This document shows, piece by piece, positions 26,337 to 34,974 of a DNA stretch of 64,000 nt (its first letter is position 1; the number at the start of each line of letters is the position of its first letter). Origin of the DNA: Aphanothece saxicola GSE-SYN-MK-01-06B (GTDB lineage Bacteria; Cyanobacteriota; Cyanobacteriia; PCC-6307; Cyanobiaceae); assembly GCA_019359745.1 (NCBI GenBank), contig JAHHGT010000002.1, positions 186,001-250,000 of the forward strand, in the 5' to 3' direction. The notes under the pieces are model-generated. The model saw nothing but the letters and a program-made list of their open reading frames with translations, had not been told where the DNA came from and ran no database searches. The translations under genes and the position numbers were made by a program.

Positions 26337-27430
26337 CAGAATCGACCAGCCTGGGGCCCGACACCGCGGAGGATCGGCGCCAGGTCCGCCTGCGGGCGCT
26401 CGGCCCCGAGCGGGCGCGCTTCCGTGAGCTGATCGGCAAGGTGGGCAGTGGTGAACACACCAGCACCGGCCTGGATCGGCAGGAGGCTGCTGAGGCGATG
26501 GACCTGATGCTCCAGGGACTGGTCGATGGCGCCCAGATGGGGGCCTTCCTGATCGCCCACCGCATCCGTCGCCCCCACCCCACCGAGCTCTCCGGCATGC
26601 TCGACAGCTACCGACGCCACGGCCCGGTGCTGGAAACACCCGGCCGGCAGCCGCTCTGCTTCGGGGTGCCCTACGACGGCCGCAGCCGCACCGCCCCCCT
26701 GCTGCCCCTGGTGGCCCTGGTGCTGGCCAGCGACGACGTGCCGGTGGTGCTGCACGGCGGCGACCCGATGCCTGTGAAGTTCGGCGTCACCCTGGCCGAG
26801 ATGTTCGAGGCGATCGGCATCCCCTCGACCGGCCTGCCGCTGAGCGAGGTCCAACAGCGCCTCGACCGCCATGGATTGGCCCTCACCCACCAGCCCGACC
26901 ATTTCCCCTGGGCCGAGCGACTGGTGCCGGTGCGGGACGCCATCGGCAAACGGCCACCGGTGGCAAGTCTGGAGTTGCTGTGGACACCGCACCGTGGGGA
27001 GCATCTGCTGGTGAGCGGCTTCGTCCATCCCCCCACCGAGACCCGCGCCTGGCAGGCCCTGCAGGACTGTGGCGAAACCGACCTGCTGACGGTCAAGGGC
27101 CTGGAGGGCTCCACCGACCTGCCCACCTCCCGCGCCGGCATCACCGCCCGGGTACGGCAAGGGGCCACCGAGCGGATCCTGCTCCACCCTCGCGACCACG
27201 GCATCAGCAGCGCCGAGGTGCCCTGGCACGGCCTGGAGCTGTGGCGATCGCAGGCCCTGGAGGCCCTCTGCGGCGAAGGCGCCCTGATGCCGGCGCTGCG
27301 CTGGAACGTGGCGGCCTACCTGTGGTTCGCCGGGCGCTTCGAACGCCTCGAGGAGGCCCTCGAACGGGCCACGGGCCTGCTGCTGGCCCGCAGCGGCGAA
27401 CGCCTGCGGCAGCAACTTCTGAATCGGTAA
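26321..27430 (+). CDS. cnaT: CnaT-like nitrate assimilation regulator, paralog 2
   Basis: This 369-residue protein has the anthranilate phosphoribosyltransferase/nucleoside phosphorylase fold. It has the N-terminal segments ERARFRELIGKVGSGE and MGAFLIAHRIRRPHP, then CFGVPYDGRSRTAPLLPL, VVLHGGDPMPVKFG, GKRPPVASLELLW and LLTVKGLEGSTDLPTSR. In Anabaena the similar protein CnaT is needed for expression of the nir operon, and the gene neighbours nitrate genes. Here it lies between nirA (divergent) and nrtA (176 bases downstream), which supports the same role. Its mechanism, catalytic or regulatory, is not visible. A paralog lies at 16569. The start ATG at 26321 overlaps the candidate NtcA site. 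Confidence 0.75.
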   Translation: MSSLLPESTSLGPDTAEDRRQVRLRALGPERARFRELIGKVGSGEHTSTGLDRQEAAEAMDLMLQGLVDGAQMGAFLIAHRIRRPHPTELSGMLDSYRRHGPVLETPGRQPLCFGVPYDGRSRTAPLLPLVALVLASDDVPVVLHGGDPMPVKFGVTLAEMFEAIGIPSTGLPLSEVQQRLDRHGLALTHQPDHFPWAERLVPVRDAIGKRPPVASLELLWTPHRGEHLLVSGFVHPPTETRAWQALQDCGETDLLTVKGLEGSTDLPTSRAGITARVRQGATERILLHPRDHGISSAEVPWHGLELWRSQALEALCGEGALMPALRWNVAAYLWFAGRFERLEEALERATGLLLARSGERLRQQLLNR

Positions 27431-27554
27431 CCAACGCGACTCTTGAGGGGGCAGTTGCCGTGGTCTCTTGATTCGTGACTGGTCAGCCTGTGCGCCAGCC
27501 CATCAATCTTCGCCAGCACGGTGCCCTTTGTTGTGAGGCCCGTCCTGAGAACAC

Positions 27555-27572
27555 ATGCACCCGAAGGTGCAT
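27555..27572 (+). promoter_or_regulatory. Stem-loop in the nrtA leader
   Basis: ATGCACC-CGAA-GGTGCAT forms a perfect 7-bp stem with a CGAA tetraloop 34 bases before the nrtA ATG. The sequence between the hairpin and the ATG is pyrimidine-rich and lacks a Shine-Dalgarno motif. The hairpin may influence mRNA stability or translation of the nitrate-binding protein. There is no U-run, so it is not a typical terminator. Confidence 0.45.
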
Positions 27573-27606
27573 TCCTCCGGTCCTCCCTGGCTCTCCCTCC
27601 GGCTCC

Positions 27607-28920
27607 ATGTCGAATCTTTCCCGTCGCAAGTTTCTGATCACCGCCGCCGGCACCACCGCCGGCGCCATCTGGCTGAGTGCCTGTGGCGGCACCAAGGAAG
27701 CGGCCGCCCCCACCCCCACACCGGCCGGTGGTGGCGCCGATGCGCCTGAAGTTCCCGGGGTGACCCTCGGCTTCATCGCCCTCACCGACGCCGCCCCGCT
27801 GATCATCGCCAAGGAAAAAGGCTTCTTCGCCAAGCACGGCATGCCGGAGGTGAAGGTGATGAAGCAGACCTCCTGGGCCGTCACCCGCGACAACCTGGAA
27901 CTGGGTGGTGCGGGCGGCGGCATTGAGGGCGCCCATATCCTGACGCCGATGCCCCTGCTGCTGGCGGCGGGCAAGATCACCAAGAGCCAGAAGCCGCTGC
28001 CGATGGCCACCCTGGCGCGGCTGAATACGCAGGGCCAGGGGATCTCGGTCTCGAAGGACTTTCTGGCCAACAAGCTCACCATCGACAACAAGGCGGGGCT
28101 CACGGACGCCGTGGCCGCCACGGCCAAGACCGGCAGGAAGTTCAAGGCGGCTGTCACCTTCCCCGGCGGCACCCACGACCTCTGGATGCGCTACTGGCTG
28201 GCCGCCAACGGCATCGACCCCAACAAGGACGCCGACCTGGTGGTGGTTCCCCCTCCCCAGATGGTGGCCAACATGCAGACCGGCACCATGGATACCTTCT
28301 GTGTGGGCGAGCCCTGGAACCAGCGCCTCGTCAACAAGAAGCTTGGCTACACCGCCGCCGTCACGGGGGAACTCTGGAAGTTCCACCCCGAGAAATCCTT
28401 CTCGATGCGTGCCGACTGGGTCGAGAAGAACCCCAAGGCCACCCAGGCCCTGCTGAAGGCGGTCCTGGAGGCACAGATGTGGTGCGAAGACCCCGCCAAC
28501 CTCGACGAGCTCTGCGAGATCACCTCCAAGGACAAGTACTTCAAGGCCAGCGTGGAGGACATCAAACCCCGTCTGGCCGGCAACTTTGACTACGGCGACG
28601 GCCGCGTCGTGACCGACAGCCCCTACCGGATGCGGTTCTGGAGTGAGAACGCCTCCTTCCCGTTCAAGAGCCACGACCAGTGGTTCGTCGTCGAGGACAT
28701 GCGCTGGGGCTACCTCCCCGCCAGCACCGACATTGACGCCCTGGTCAACCAGGTGAACCGGGCCGATCTCTGGAAGGAGGCGGCCAAAGCGATCGGGCAG
28801 GACAAGGCCATTCCCGCCAGTGATTCACGCGGCAAGGAAACCTTCTTTGATGGTGTCGTCTTCGACCCGGAAAATCCGAAGGCTTACCTCGACGCCCTGA
28901 AGATCAAAGCCATGTCCTGA
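27607..28920 (+). CDS. nrtA: Nitrate ABC transporter substrate-binding lipoprotein
   Basis: NrtA is the periplasmic, membrane-anchored nitrate/nitrite-binding protein. It has 437 residues. The N-terminus NLSRRKFLITAAGTTAG carries a twin-arginine-like motif, and LSACGG gives a lipobox with the modified cysteine at residue 26. The mature part begins after an Ala/Pro/Gly linker and shows LGFIALTDAAPLIIAKEKGFF, VTFPGGTHDLWMRYWLAANG split across segments, and PPPQMVANMQTGTMDTFCVGEPWN, the nitrate-binding signature. It starts the nrtABCD operon; nrtB follows after 53 bases. Confidence 0.95.
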   Translation: MSNLSRRKFLITAAGTTAGAIWLSACGGTKEAAAPTPTPAGGGADAPEVPGVTLGFIALTDAAPLIIAKEKGFFAKHGMPEVKVMKQTSWAVTRDNLELGGAGGGIEGAHILTPMPLLLAAGKITKSQKPLPMATLARLNTQGQGISVSKDFLANKLTIDNKAGLTDAVAATAKTGRKFKAAVTFPGGTHDLWMRYWLAANGIDPNKDADLVVVPPPQMVANMQTGTMDTFCVGEPWNQRLVNKKLGYTAAVTGELWKFHPEKSFSMRADWVEKNPKATQALLKAVLEAQMWCEDPANLDELCEITSKDKYFKASVEDIKPRLAGNFDYGDGRVVTDSPYRMRFWSENASFPFKSHDQWFVVEDMRWGYLPASTDIDALVNQVNRADLWKEAAKAIGQDKAIPASDSRGKETFFDGVVFDPENPKAYLDALKIKAMS

Positions 28921-28973
28921 GGCGGAAGACGCCCTGCCCGCTCTTCACAACGCCCCATTCCCACCTTTCCCCC

Positions 28974-29807
28974 ATGGCCCTCAGCGCAACAGCACCGCAC
29001 AAAACGTCCAGAAGGATCACGCCGATCTGGGTCTCCCGGGTGTCCCCCTATCTGATCTGCATCGGCGCCTTTCTGTTGATCTGGCAGTTGCTGTCCCTGA
29101 TCCTGGGCGTCGGCCGGCTGCCGGGACCCATCAATGTCGTCATCGACACATGGGACCCCTACATCATTCATCCCTTCTTCGATGATGGAGGCACCAGCAA
29201 AGGTCTGGTCTGGCAGATCCTGATCTCTCTGCAGCGGGTGGCCGTGGGCTACGGACTTGCCGCTGTTGTCGGAATCACCCTCGGTGGAATCCTGGGGATG
29301 AACCGCTTCCTCGGCAAAGGCTTCGATCCTGTGATTCAGGTGTTGCGGACCGTCCCCCCCCTGGCTTGGTTCCCCATCACCCTCATGGTGTTTCAGGACT
29401 CCACTACATCGGCCATCTTTGTGATTTTCATCACGGCGATCTGGCCGATCATCATCAACACCGCTATTGGCATTCGCGAGATCCCCGAAGACTATATCAA
29501 CGTAGCCAGAGTCCTGAAACTTCCCAAGAGTTCCTACATCAAGGATATTGTTGTTCCTTCAACCATTCCCTTTGTTTTCGCCGGTCTTCGCATCGCCGTT
29601 GGCCTGGCCTGGCTGGCCATCGTTGCTGCCGAGATGTTGAAAGCCGACGGAGGCATCGGCTACTTCATCTGGGATGCTTACAACGCTGGCGGTGATGGCA
29701 GTTCCAGTCAGATCATTCTGGCCATCATCTATGTGGGCATCGTGGGCCTGCTGCTGGACCGCCTGGTGGCCTTCACCGGGCGCAAGCTCAGCAAAGGAGC
29801 CGCCTGA
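28974..29807 (+). CDS. nrtB: Nitrate ABC transporter permease
   Basis: This 277-residue inner-membrane permease has about six helices and the BPD-transport motif region (ATP-binding-protein contact) EIPEDYINVARVLKLPKSS. Other matching pieces are LRTVPPLAWFPITLMVF and GLAWLAIVAAEMLKADGGIG. It is more AT-rich in the third codon position than the flanking nrtA and nrtC, a visible drop in GC. It ends 2 bases before nrtC. Confidence 0.95.
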   Translation: MALSATAPHKTSRRITPIWVSRVSPYLICIGAFLLIWQLLSLILGVGRLPGPINVVIDTWDPYIIHPFFDDGGTSKGLVWQILISLQRVAVGYGLAAVVGITLGGILGMNRFLGKGFDPVIQVLRTVPPLAWFPITLMVFQDSTTSAIFVIFITAIWPIIINTAIGIREIPEDYINVARVLKLPKSSYIKDIVVPSTIPFVFAGLRIAVGLAWLAIVAAEMLKADGGIGYFIWDAYNAGGDGSSSQIILAIIYVGIVGLLLDRLVAFTGRKLSKGAA

Positions 29808-29809
29808 CC

Positions 29810-31807
29810 ATGGCCACCCTGTTCACGGTTGACCACGTCAGCCAGGTCTTCCCCCTGCCTGGAGGCGGCGACTACGTCGCCCTCAAGGATATTTTTCTGG
29901 ATATCGCCGAAGGCGAATTCATCTCCCTCGTCGGCCACTCCGGCTGCGGCAAATCCACCCTGCTGAATCTGCTGGCCGGCCTCACCACGGCCACCCAGGG
30001 TGGCATTCTGATGAACGGCCGTCAGGTCACGGATCCAGGGCCCGATCGGATGGTGGTCTTCCAGAACTATTCGCTGCTGCCCTGGCTCACGGTTCGCCAG
30101 AACATCGCCCTGGGGGTGGACAACGTGATCGCCTCCAAGGATCGCCAGGAGCGGGAAGCGATCATCGAGCACCACATCCAGCTGGTGGGCCTGAAGGCCG
30201 CCGCCGACAAGTACCCCCGTGAGATTTCCGGTGGCATGAAGCAACGGGTCGCCATCGCCCGGGCCCTTTCCCTGCGGCCGAAGCTGCTGCTGCTGGATGA
30301 GCCCTTCGGCGCCCTCGATGCGCTCACCCGGGGCAATCTGCAGGAGCAGTTGATGCAGATCTGCCAGGAGGCCAAGGTCACCGCCCTGATGGTCACCCAC
30401 GATGTGGATGAGGCCCTGCTGCTCTCCGACCGGGTGGTGCTGATGACCAACGGGCCCGAGGCCCACATCGATCAGATTCTCGAGGTGCCCCTGCCCCGGC
30501 CCCGGACCCAGCTGGGGGCGGTGGAGCACCCCCGCTACTACGGACTGCGCGGCGAGATCGTGAACTTCCTCTCGGAACAGCGCCGGGCCAGACAGCAGCG
30601 GCTCAAGCCCGCCGAGGCCATCGCCGCCAACGGCCTTGAGAAGGTGAACCTGGAGCTGGGCTTCATTCCCCTCACCGACTGTCTGCCGCTGGTGGTGGCG
30701 CAGGAGAAGGGGTTCTTCGCCAAGCACGGCCTGAGCCAGGTGCGGCTGCGGCGCGAAAGCAACTGGAAAACCCTGGAGACCCATGTCCGCCAGGGCGTGC
30801 TGGATGGGGCCCTGATGGTGGCTGGCATGCCCATCGCCATGACCCTCGGGTGCAACGGCCAGCCGCCGATGCCCATGGTCAGCGCCCTCACCTTGAGCTG
30901 CAACGGCAATGCCATCACCCTGCACCGCCGCTTCCACGACGCCGGGGTGACCACCCTGGCCGGGCTCAAGGACTGGATCGTGGCCCACCCGGACACCAAG
31001 CCGGTGCTGGCCGTGGTGCATCCGGCCTCGATGCACAACCTGATCCTGCGGGCCTGGCTGGCCTCGGCGGGAATCCATCCTGAGCGCGACGTGGAACTGC
31101 TGGTGATCCCGCCGCCGCAGATGGTGGCCGCCCTGAAGGCGGGCACCATTGATGGCTACTGCGTCGGCGAACCCTGGAACTCCCGCGCCGTCAGTGAAGG
31201 ACTCGGCACGGTGATCGCCACCGATGTGGAGCTCTGGAATGGCCACTGCGAGAAGGTGCTGGGGGTGAAGGAGGCGTGGGCGGCCGCCTACCCCCGCACC
31301 CACCAGGCCCTGGTGCAGGCGCTGCTGGAGGCCTGCCGCTACTGCGACGACCCGGTCCACCGCAACGAACTGGCGGAACTCCTCTCCCAGAGCCAGTACG
31401 TGGGCACCGATGTGGCAACGATCCGGCCGGGACTCGTCGATGCCTACGACCGTGGCACCGGAGCTCCCACGGTGATGCCGTCGTTCAACCGCTTCTTCGG
31501 CCCTGAGGTGAACGAACCCCAGCCCAGTGATGCGGTCTGGATCCTCAGCCAGCTGGGGCGCTGGGGCCTGGCCAGCTTCCCCAGCAACTGGCAGGAGGTG
31601 GCCGACCGGGTGCAGGACCGCGCTCTGTTCCGCAGCGCCGCTGCTGCCCTGGGACTGCCGGCCAGCGAACGTCCCCCATCGCCGGTGGTGGCCTTCAACG
31701 GCGACCGTCTCGACCCGGTCGATCCCCTGGGCTACCTCGACCTTCTGGCCGTCAAGGGCCGGGTGACGGTGGCCCCGGCGCCACTGCCCGCCCCGGCCCG
31801 CCGCTGA
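29810..31807 (+). CDS. nrtC: Nitrate ABC transporter ATPase fused to NrtA-like domain
   Basis: NrtC is unique to cyanobacterial nitrate transporters. Residues 1-~255 are the ATPase: Walker A GHSGCGKST, signature ISGGMKQRVAIARAL, Walker B LLLLDEPFGALD. Residues ~275-660 resemble NrtA (GFIPLTDCLPLVVAQEKGFF, PPPQMVAALKAGTIDGYCVG, EPWNSRAV) and form the cytoplasmic nitrate-sensing domain that mediates ammonium-promoted inhibition of transport. At 665 residues it has full family length. nrtD follows after 32 bases. Confidence 0.95.
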   Translation: MATLFTVDHVSQVFPLPGGGDYVALKDIFLDIAEGEFISLVGHSGCGKSTLLNLLAGLTTATQGGILMNGRQVTDPGPDRMVVFQNYSLLPWLTVRQNIALGVDNVIASKDRQEREAIIEHHIQLVGLKAAADKYPREISGGMKQRVAIARALSLRPKLLLLDEPFGALDALTRGNLQEQLMQICQEAKVTALMVTHDVDEALLLSDRVVLMTNGPEAHIDQILEVPLPRPRTQLGAVEHPRYYGLRGEIVNFLSEQRRARQQRLKPAEAIAANGLEKVNLELGFIPLTDCLPLVVAQEKGFFAKHGLSQVRLRRESNWKTLETHVRQGVLDGALMVAGMPIAMTLGCNGQPPMPMVSALTLSCNGNAITLHRRFHDAGVTTLAGLKDWIVAHPDTKPVLAVVHPASMHNLILRAWLASAGIHPERDVELLVIPPPQMVAALKAGTIDGYCVGEPWNSRAVSEGLGTVIATDVELWNGHCEKVLGVKEAWAAAYPRTHQALVQALLEACRYCDDPVHRNELAELLSQSQYVGTDVATIRPGLVDAYDRGTGAPTVMPSFNRFFGPEVNEPQPSDAVWILSQLGRWGLASFPSNWQEVADRVQDRALFRSAAAALGLPASERPPSPVVAFNGDRLDPVDPLGYLDLLAVKGRVTVAPAPLPAPARR

Positions 31808-31839
31808 CGCCCCTCGCTTCCCCTTCCCCCTTCGCCTGC

Positions 31840-32673
31840 ATGCAGACCCTGACGTCGGCCCCATCCAGCCAAGCCGTGTCCCATGAACCGTTCCTGGTGA
31901 TCGATGGCGTCAGCAAGGTGTATCCCACCCCGAAGGGGCCTTACACCGTGCTCGACAACATCAGCCTGGAGGTGGCGGAAGGCGAATTCATCTGCGTCAT
32001 CGGCCATTCCGGTTGCGGCAAATCCACCCTGCTCGACCTGGTATCGGGCTTCGGCCAGCCCACCAGCGGAGAGGTGCGGCTGGAATCCGTGCCGATCCGC
32101 GAACCCGGCCCTGACCGGATGGTGGTGTTTCAGAACTACTCCTTGCTGCCCTGGATGTCGGCCGCCGAAAACGTGGCCCTGGCCGTGAACACGGTGTTCC
32201 CCCACCTCAAACGCAACGGCGACGCCAGCCGGATCGTGGAGAGCCACCTGGCGATGGTCGGGCTGAGTGAGGCGGCCGACAAGAAGCCGGGCAGCCTGTC
32301 GGGGGGCATGAAGCAACGGGTCTCGATCGCCCGGGCCCTGGCGCTTCAACCCAAGGTGCTGATCCTCGATGAACCGTTCGGTGCCCTCGATCCGATCACC
32401 AAGGAGGAGCTGCAAGAGGAGCTGCTCAAGATCTGGCAGGAGCACAAGGTGACCGTGCTGATGATCACCCACTCCATCGATGAGGCCCTGTTCCTGGCCG
32501 ACCGGGTCGTGATGATGACCAACGGCCCGGCGGCGACGATCGGCGAGATCCTCGAGCTGCCCTTCCCGCGACCCCGCCAGCGGGCCCAGCTGATGGAGAT
32601 GCCGGAGTACTTCGACGTCCGCAACCACGCCCTCGACTTCCTCTACCGCCGCTTCGCCCACGACGATCAGTGA
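31840..32673 (+). CDS. nrtD: Nitrate ABC transporter ATPase
   Basis: This 277-residue stand-alone ATPase partners NrtC. It has Walker A GHSGCGKST, signature LSGGMKQRVSIARAL, Walker B VLILDEPFGALD and the switch His in LMITHSIDEALFL. The first ~15 residues precede the conserved fold. Its last 7 bases overlap the convergent narB, and GATCAGTGATC at 32665-32675 holds both stop codons, so no separate terminator is present. Confidence 0.95.
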   Translation: MQTLTSAPSSQAVSHEPFLVIDGVSKVYPTPKGPYTVLDNISLEVAEGEFICVIGHSGCGKSTLLDLVSGFGQPTSGEVRLESVPIREPGPDRMVVFQNYSLLPWMSAAENVALAVNTVFPHLKRNGDASRIVESHLAMVGLSEAADKKPGSLSGGMKQRVSIARALALQPKVLILDEPFGALDPITKEELQEELLKIWQEHKVTVLMITHSIDEALFLADRVVMMTNGPAATIGEILELPFPRPRQRAQLMEMPEYFDVRNHALDFLYRRFAHDDQ

Positions 32674-34838
32674 TCTAGCGCCTCACTCGGCCGCACCTTC
32701 ACCGCGGCGGCCTTGAGTTCCGGCTGCTGCGAGATCGGGCAGCCCAGGGCATGCATCAGCCGATTGGCCTCGCAGGCCTGCTCCTGGGACGCCCCCCAGT
32801 GCATGGGCAGAAACACCGTGCCCTGGCGAATGCGCTCGGTGATCTGCACCGTGGCCGTCACGGCGCCCCTGCGGGAGATCACCTCAGCGCGGCCAGCATC
32901 GACCAATCCGTGGGCCAGGGCGTCGACGGGATTCACCTCCAGCAGCGGCGCGCCCCGGGGTCGCAGCAGCCGCTCGACGTGGGACGTGCGGGTCATGGTG
33001 TGCCACTGCTCCAGGTAGCGGCCGACGGTGAGCACCAGGGGGTAGTCGCCATCGGGGGGTTCGCCCAGTCCCATGGGTTGCTCACTGATCAGGCGGGCGC
33101 GGCCGGAGGCCGTGGGGAAACGGCCCGTGGTGTGCAGGCGCGGCACGCCACCGCCGGGGGGCGTGCCGGTTGGGAACGGCCATTGCTGGGGGCCGTGCTC
33201 GTGCAGCAACCCATGGCTGAGGCCGCTGAGGTCGCACACCCGGCCCGCCGTGATCGCCACGAACTCGGCGAACACCTCGGCCGCGGAGCCGTAGCGGAAC
33301 TGCTCCTCAAATCCCAGGCGCCGGCCCAGTTCGGCGAAGATCGCCCAGTCGGCTCGGGCCTCACCCGGGGGCGTGCGGAACGCCGGGCAGTGGGTGACGC
33401 GGCGCTCGGAATTGGTCATCACGCCGGCCTTTTCGCTCCACTGGGCCGCCGGCAGCACCAGGTGGGCGATGGCGGCGGTTTCGGTGCCGGCATAGGCCTC
33501 GTTCAGCACCACCATCGGGCAGCGGGCCACCGCGGCGCGCACCCGATCGAGCCAGGGAAGGCTCACCAGCGGATTGGTGGCCGCCACCCACCAGAGCCCC
33601 AGTGCATCCCGCTCCATCGCCTCGATCTGCTCCCACACCGTGAGCCCCGGCTCCGGAGCGATGGCACCGGGCACCAGGCCCCAATGGCGCTCCAGCTCGG
33701 CCCGGTGCCCCGCGTCGGTGACGGAGCGGTAGCCCGGCAGCAAGCGGGCCAGGCCACCGGCTTCCCGGCCCCCCATGGCATTGGGCTGGCCAGTGAGGGA
33801 AAAGGGCCCCGCACCGGGCCTGCCGATCTGGCCACTGACCAGATGCAGGTTGATGATCCCGGCCACGGTGGCGGTGCCCTCGACGCTCTGGTTCACCCCC
33901 ATCGACCAGAGACTCAGCACCGCGGGGCTCTCCGCCCAGCGGTCCGCGAGCTGGTGCAGCTGCCGTTCCTCGATGCCGCAGAACCGGCTCACCGTCTCGG
34001 GTGTCCAGAGCGCCCACAGTTCCGCCAGGGCCTCGAAACCCTCCGTGGAGGCCTCCACATAGGCGCGGTCCACAGCGCCCCGTTCCAGCAGCAGGTGACC
34101 GAGGCCATGCAGCAACGCCAGATCGGTGCCGGGCCGGATCGCCAGGTGCAGGTCGGCCGCGTCGCTGGTGGCCGTGGCCCGGGGATCCACCACCACAATC
34201 TGCAGGGCCTGCTTCTGCCTGCGTTTGCGCTTCAGCAGGCGCTGGAACAGCACCGGATGGCACTCGGCCGTGTTGGTGCCGATCAGCAGCACCGTGTCGG
34301 CCTCATCCAGGTCGTCGTAGCAACAGGGGGGGCCGTCGGAGCCGAAACTGCGGACATAGCCCGACACGGCCGAACTCATGCACAGGCGCGAGTTGGCGTC
34401 AAAGTTGTTGCTCCCCAGCGCCCCCTTGATCAGTTTGTTGGCGACGTAATAGTCCTCGGTCTGGAACTGCCCGGAGCCGTACATGGCGATGCCGGAGGGG
34501 CCCTTCTCGGCCAGGGTGCGGCGCACCTGGGCCTCCAGCAGGTCGAAGGCCCGATCCCAGCTGATCGGGGTGAAGGGTTGGTCAGTGCGTTGCCGGTAGA
34601 GCGGCGTGGTGAGGCGATTGCGATGCAGGGTCTCGCCCACGGTGGCCCCCTTGACGCAGACCTGTCCCAGGGAGGAGGGGTGGTGGCGGTCGCCGCGGGC
34701 CGTCCAGATCGCCTCACCGCCGCTCGCCGCTGCCGCCCCGGGGGGCTTCATCTCCAGGCCACAGCCCACCCCGCAGTAGGGGCACTGGGCCCGGGCCGGG
34801 CCGTCAACGGGGGAAAGAGGCGTAGGGAGCTGGCTCAA
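32667..34838 (-). CDS. narB: Ferredoxin-nitrate reductase
   Basis: NarB reduces nitrate to nitrite with electrons from ferredoxin, using bis-molybdopterin-guanine-dinucleotide molybdenum and one [4Fe-4S] cluster. This 723-residue protein has the N-terminal cluster motif CPYCGVGC and QVCVKG, then GSGQFQTEDYYVANKLIKG as the MGD region and the molybdopterin-dinucleotide-binding C-terminal domain (LTVGRYLEQWHTMTR, PMHWG). The start is TTG at 34838 (MSQLPTPLSP); no ATG precedes the conserved cluster. It is convergent with nrtD, whereas in several other cyanobacteria narB is the last gene of the nir operon on the same strand. Confidence 0.94.
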   Translation of the reverse strand: MSQLPTPLSPVDGPARAQCPYCGVGCGLEMKPPGAAAASGGEAIWTARGDRHHPSSLGQVCVKGATVGETLHRNRLTTPLYRQRTDQPFTPISWDRAFDLLEAQVRRTLAEKGPSGIAMYGSGQFQTEDYYVANKLIKGALGSNNFDANSRLCMSSAVSGYVRSFGSDGPPCCYDDLDEADTVLLIGTNTAECHPVLFQRLLKRKRRQKQALQIVVVDPRATATSDAADLHLAIRPGTDLALLHGLGHLLLERGAVDRAYVEASTEGFEALAELWALWTPETVSRFCGIEERQLHQLADRWAESPAVLSLWSMGVNQSVEGTATVAGIINLHLVSGQIGRPGAGPFSLTGQPNAMGGREAGGLARLLPGYRSVTDAGHRAELERHWGLVPGAIAPEPGLTVWEQIEAMERDALGLWWVAATNPLVSLPWLDRVRAAVARCPMVVLNEAYAGTETAAIAHLVLPAAQWSEKAGVMTNSERRVTHCPAFRTPPGEARADWAIFAELGRRLGFEEQFRYGSAAEVFAEFVAITAGRVCDLSGLSHGLLHEHGPQQWPFPTGTPPGGGVPRLHTTGRFPTASGRARLISEQPMGLGEPPDGDYPLVLTVGRYLEQWHTMTRTSHVERLLRPRGAPLLEVNPVDALAHGLVDAGRAEVISRRGAVTATVQITERIRQGTVFLPMHWGASQEQACEANRLMHALGCPISQQPELKAAAVKVRPSEALDH

Positions 34839-34974
34839 GATCGCGGGCGGACGACAGAGGCTGGCAACCTCCCGGCGGACGTTCGGGCGACAGCAGCGGC
34901 CACCACCATCACCGCCCTGGCCAGAGCGCCGAGCTTAAGTGAGCAGCACGACGTTTTTCCGTGAGAGCCCTGCC

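Noticed and set aside
27431-27606. Glutamine riboswitch in the nrtA leader
   Set aside because: The region has CCCGAAGG but lacks the other conserved blocks of the glnA RNA motif, so only the hairpin is reported.
29729-31864. Very long open frame (over 700 codons) on the minus strand opposite nrtC
   Set aside because: It is the antisense shadow of a high-GC gene. The translation is rich in His, Gln, Gly and Arg and has no domain, while the plus strand encodes a perfect NrtC.
32751-34964. Plus-strand open frame of about 737 codons opposite narB
   Set aside because: Shadow of narB, with no recognisable motifs and Gln/Gly/His-rich sequence.
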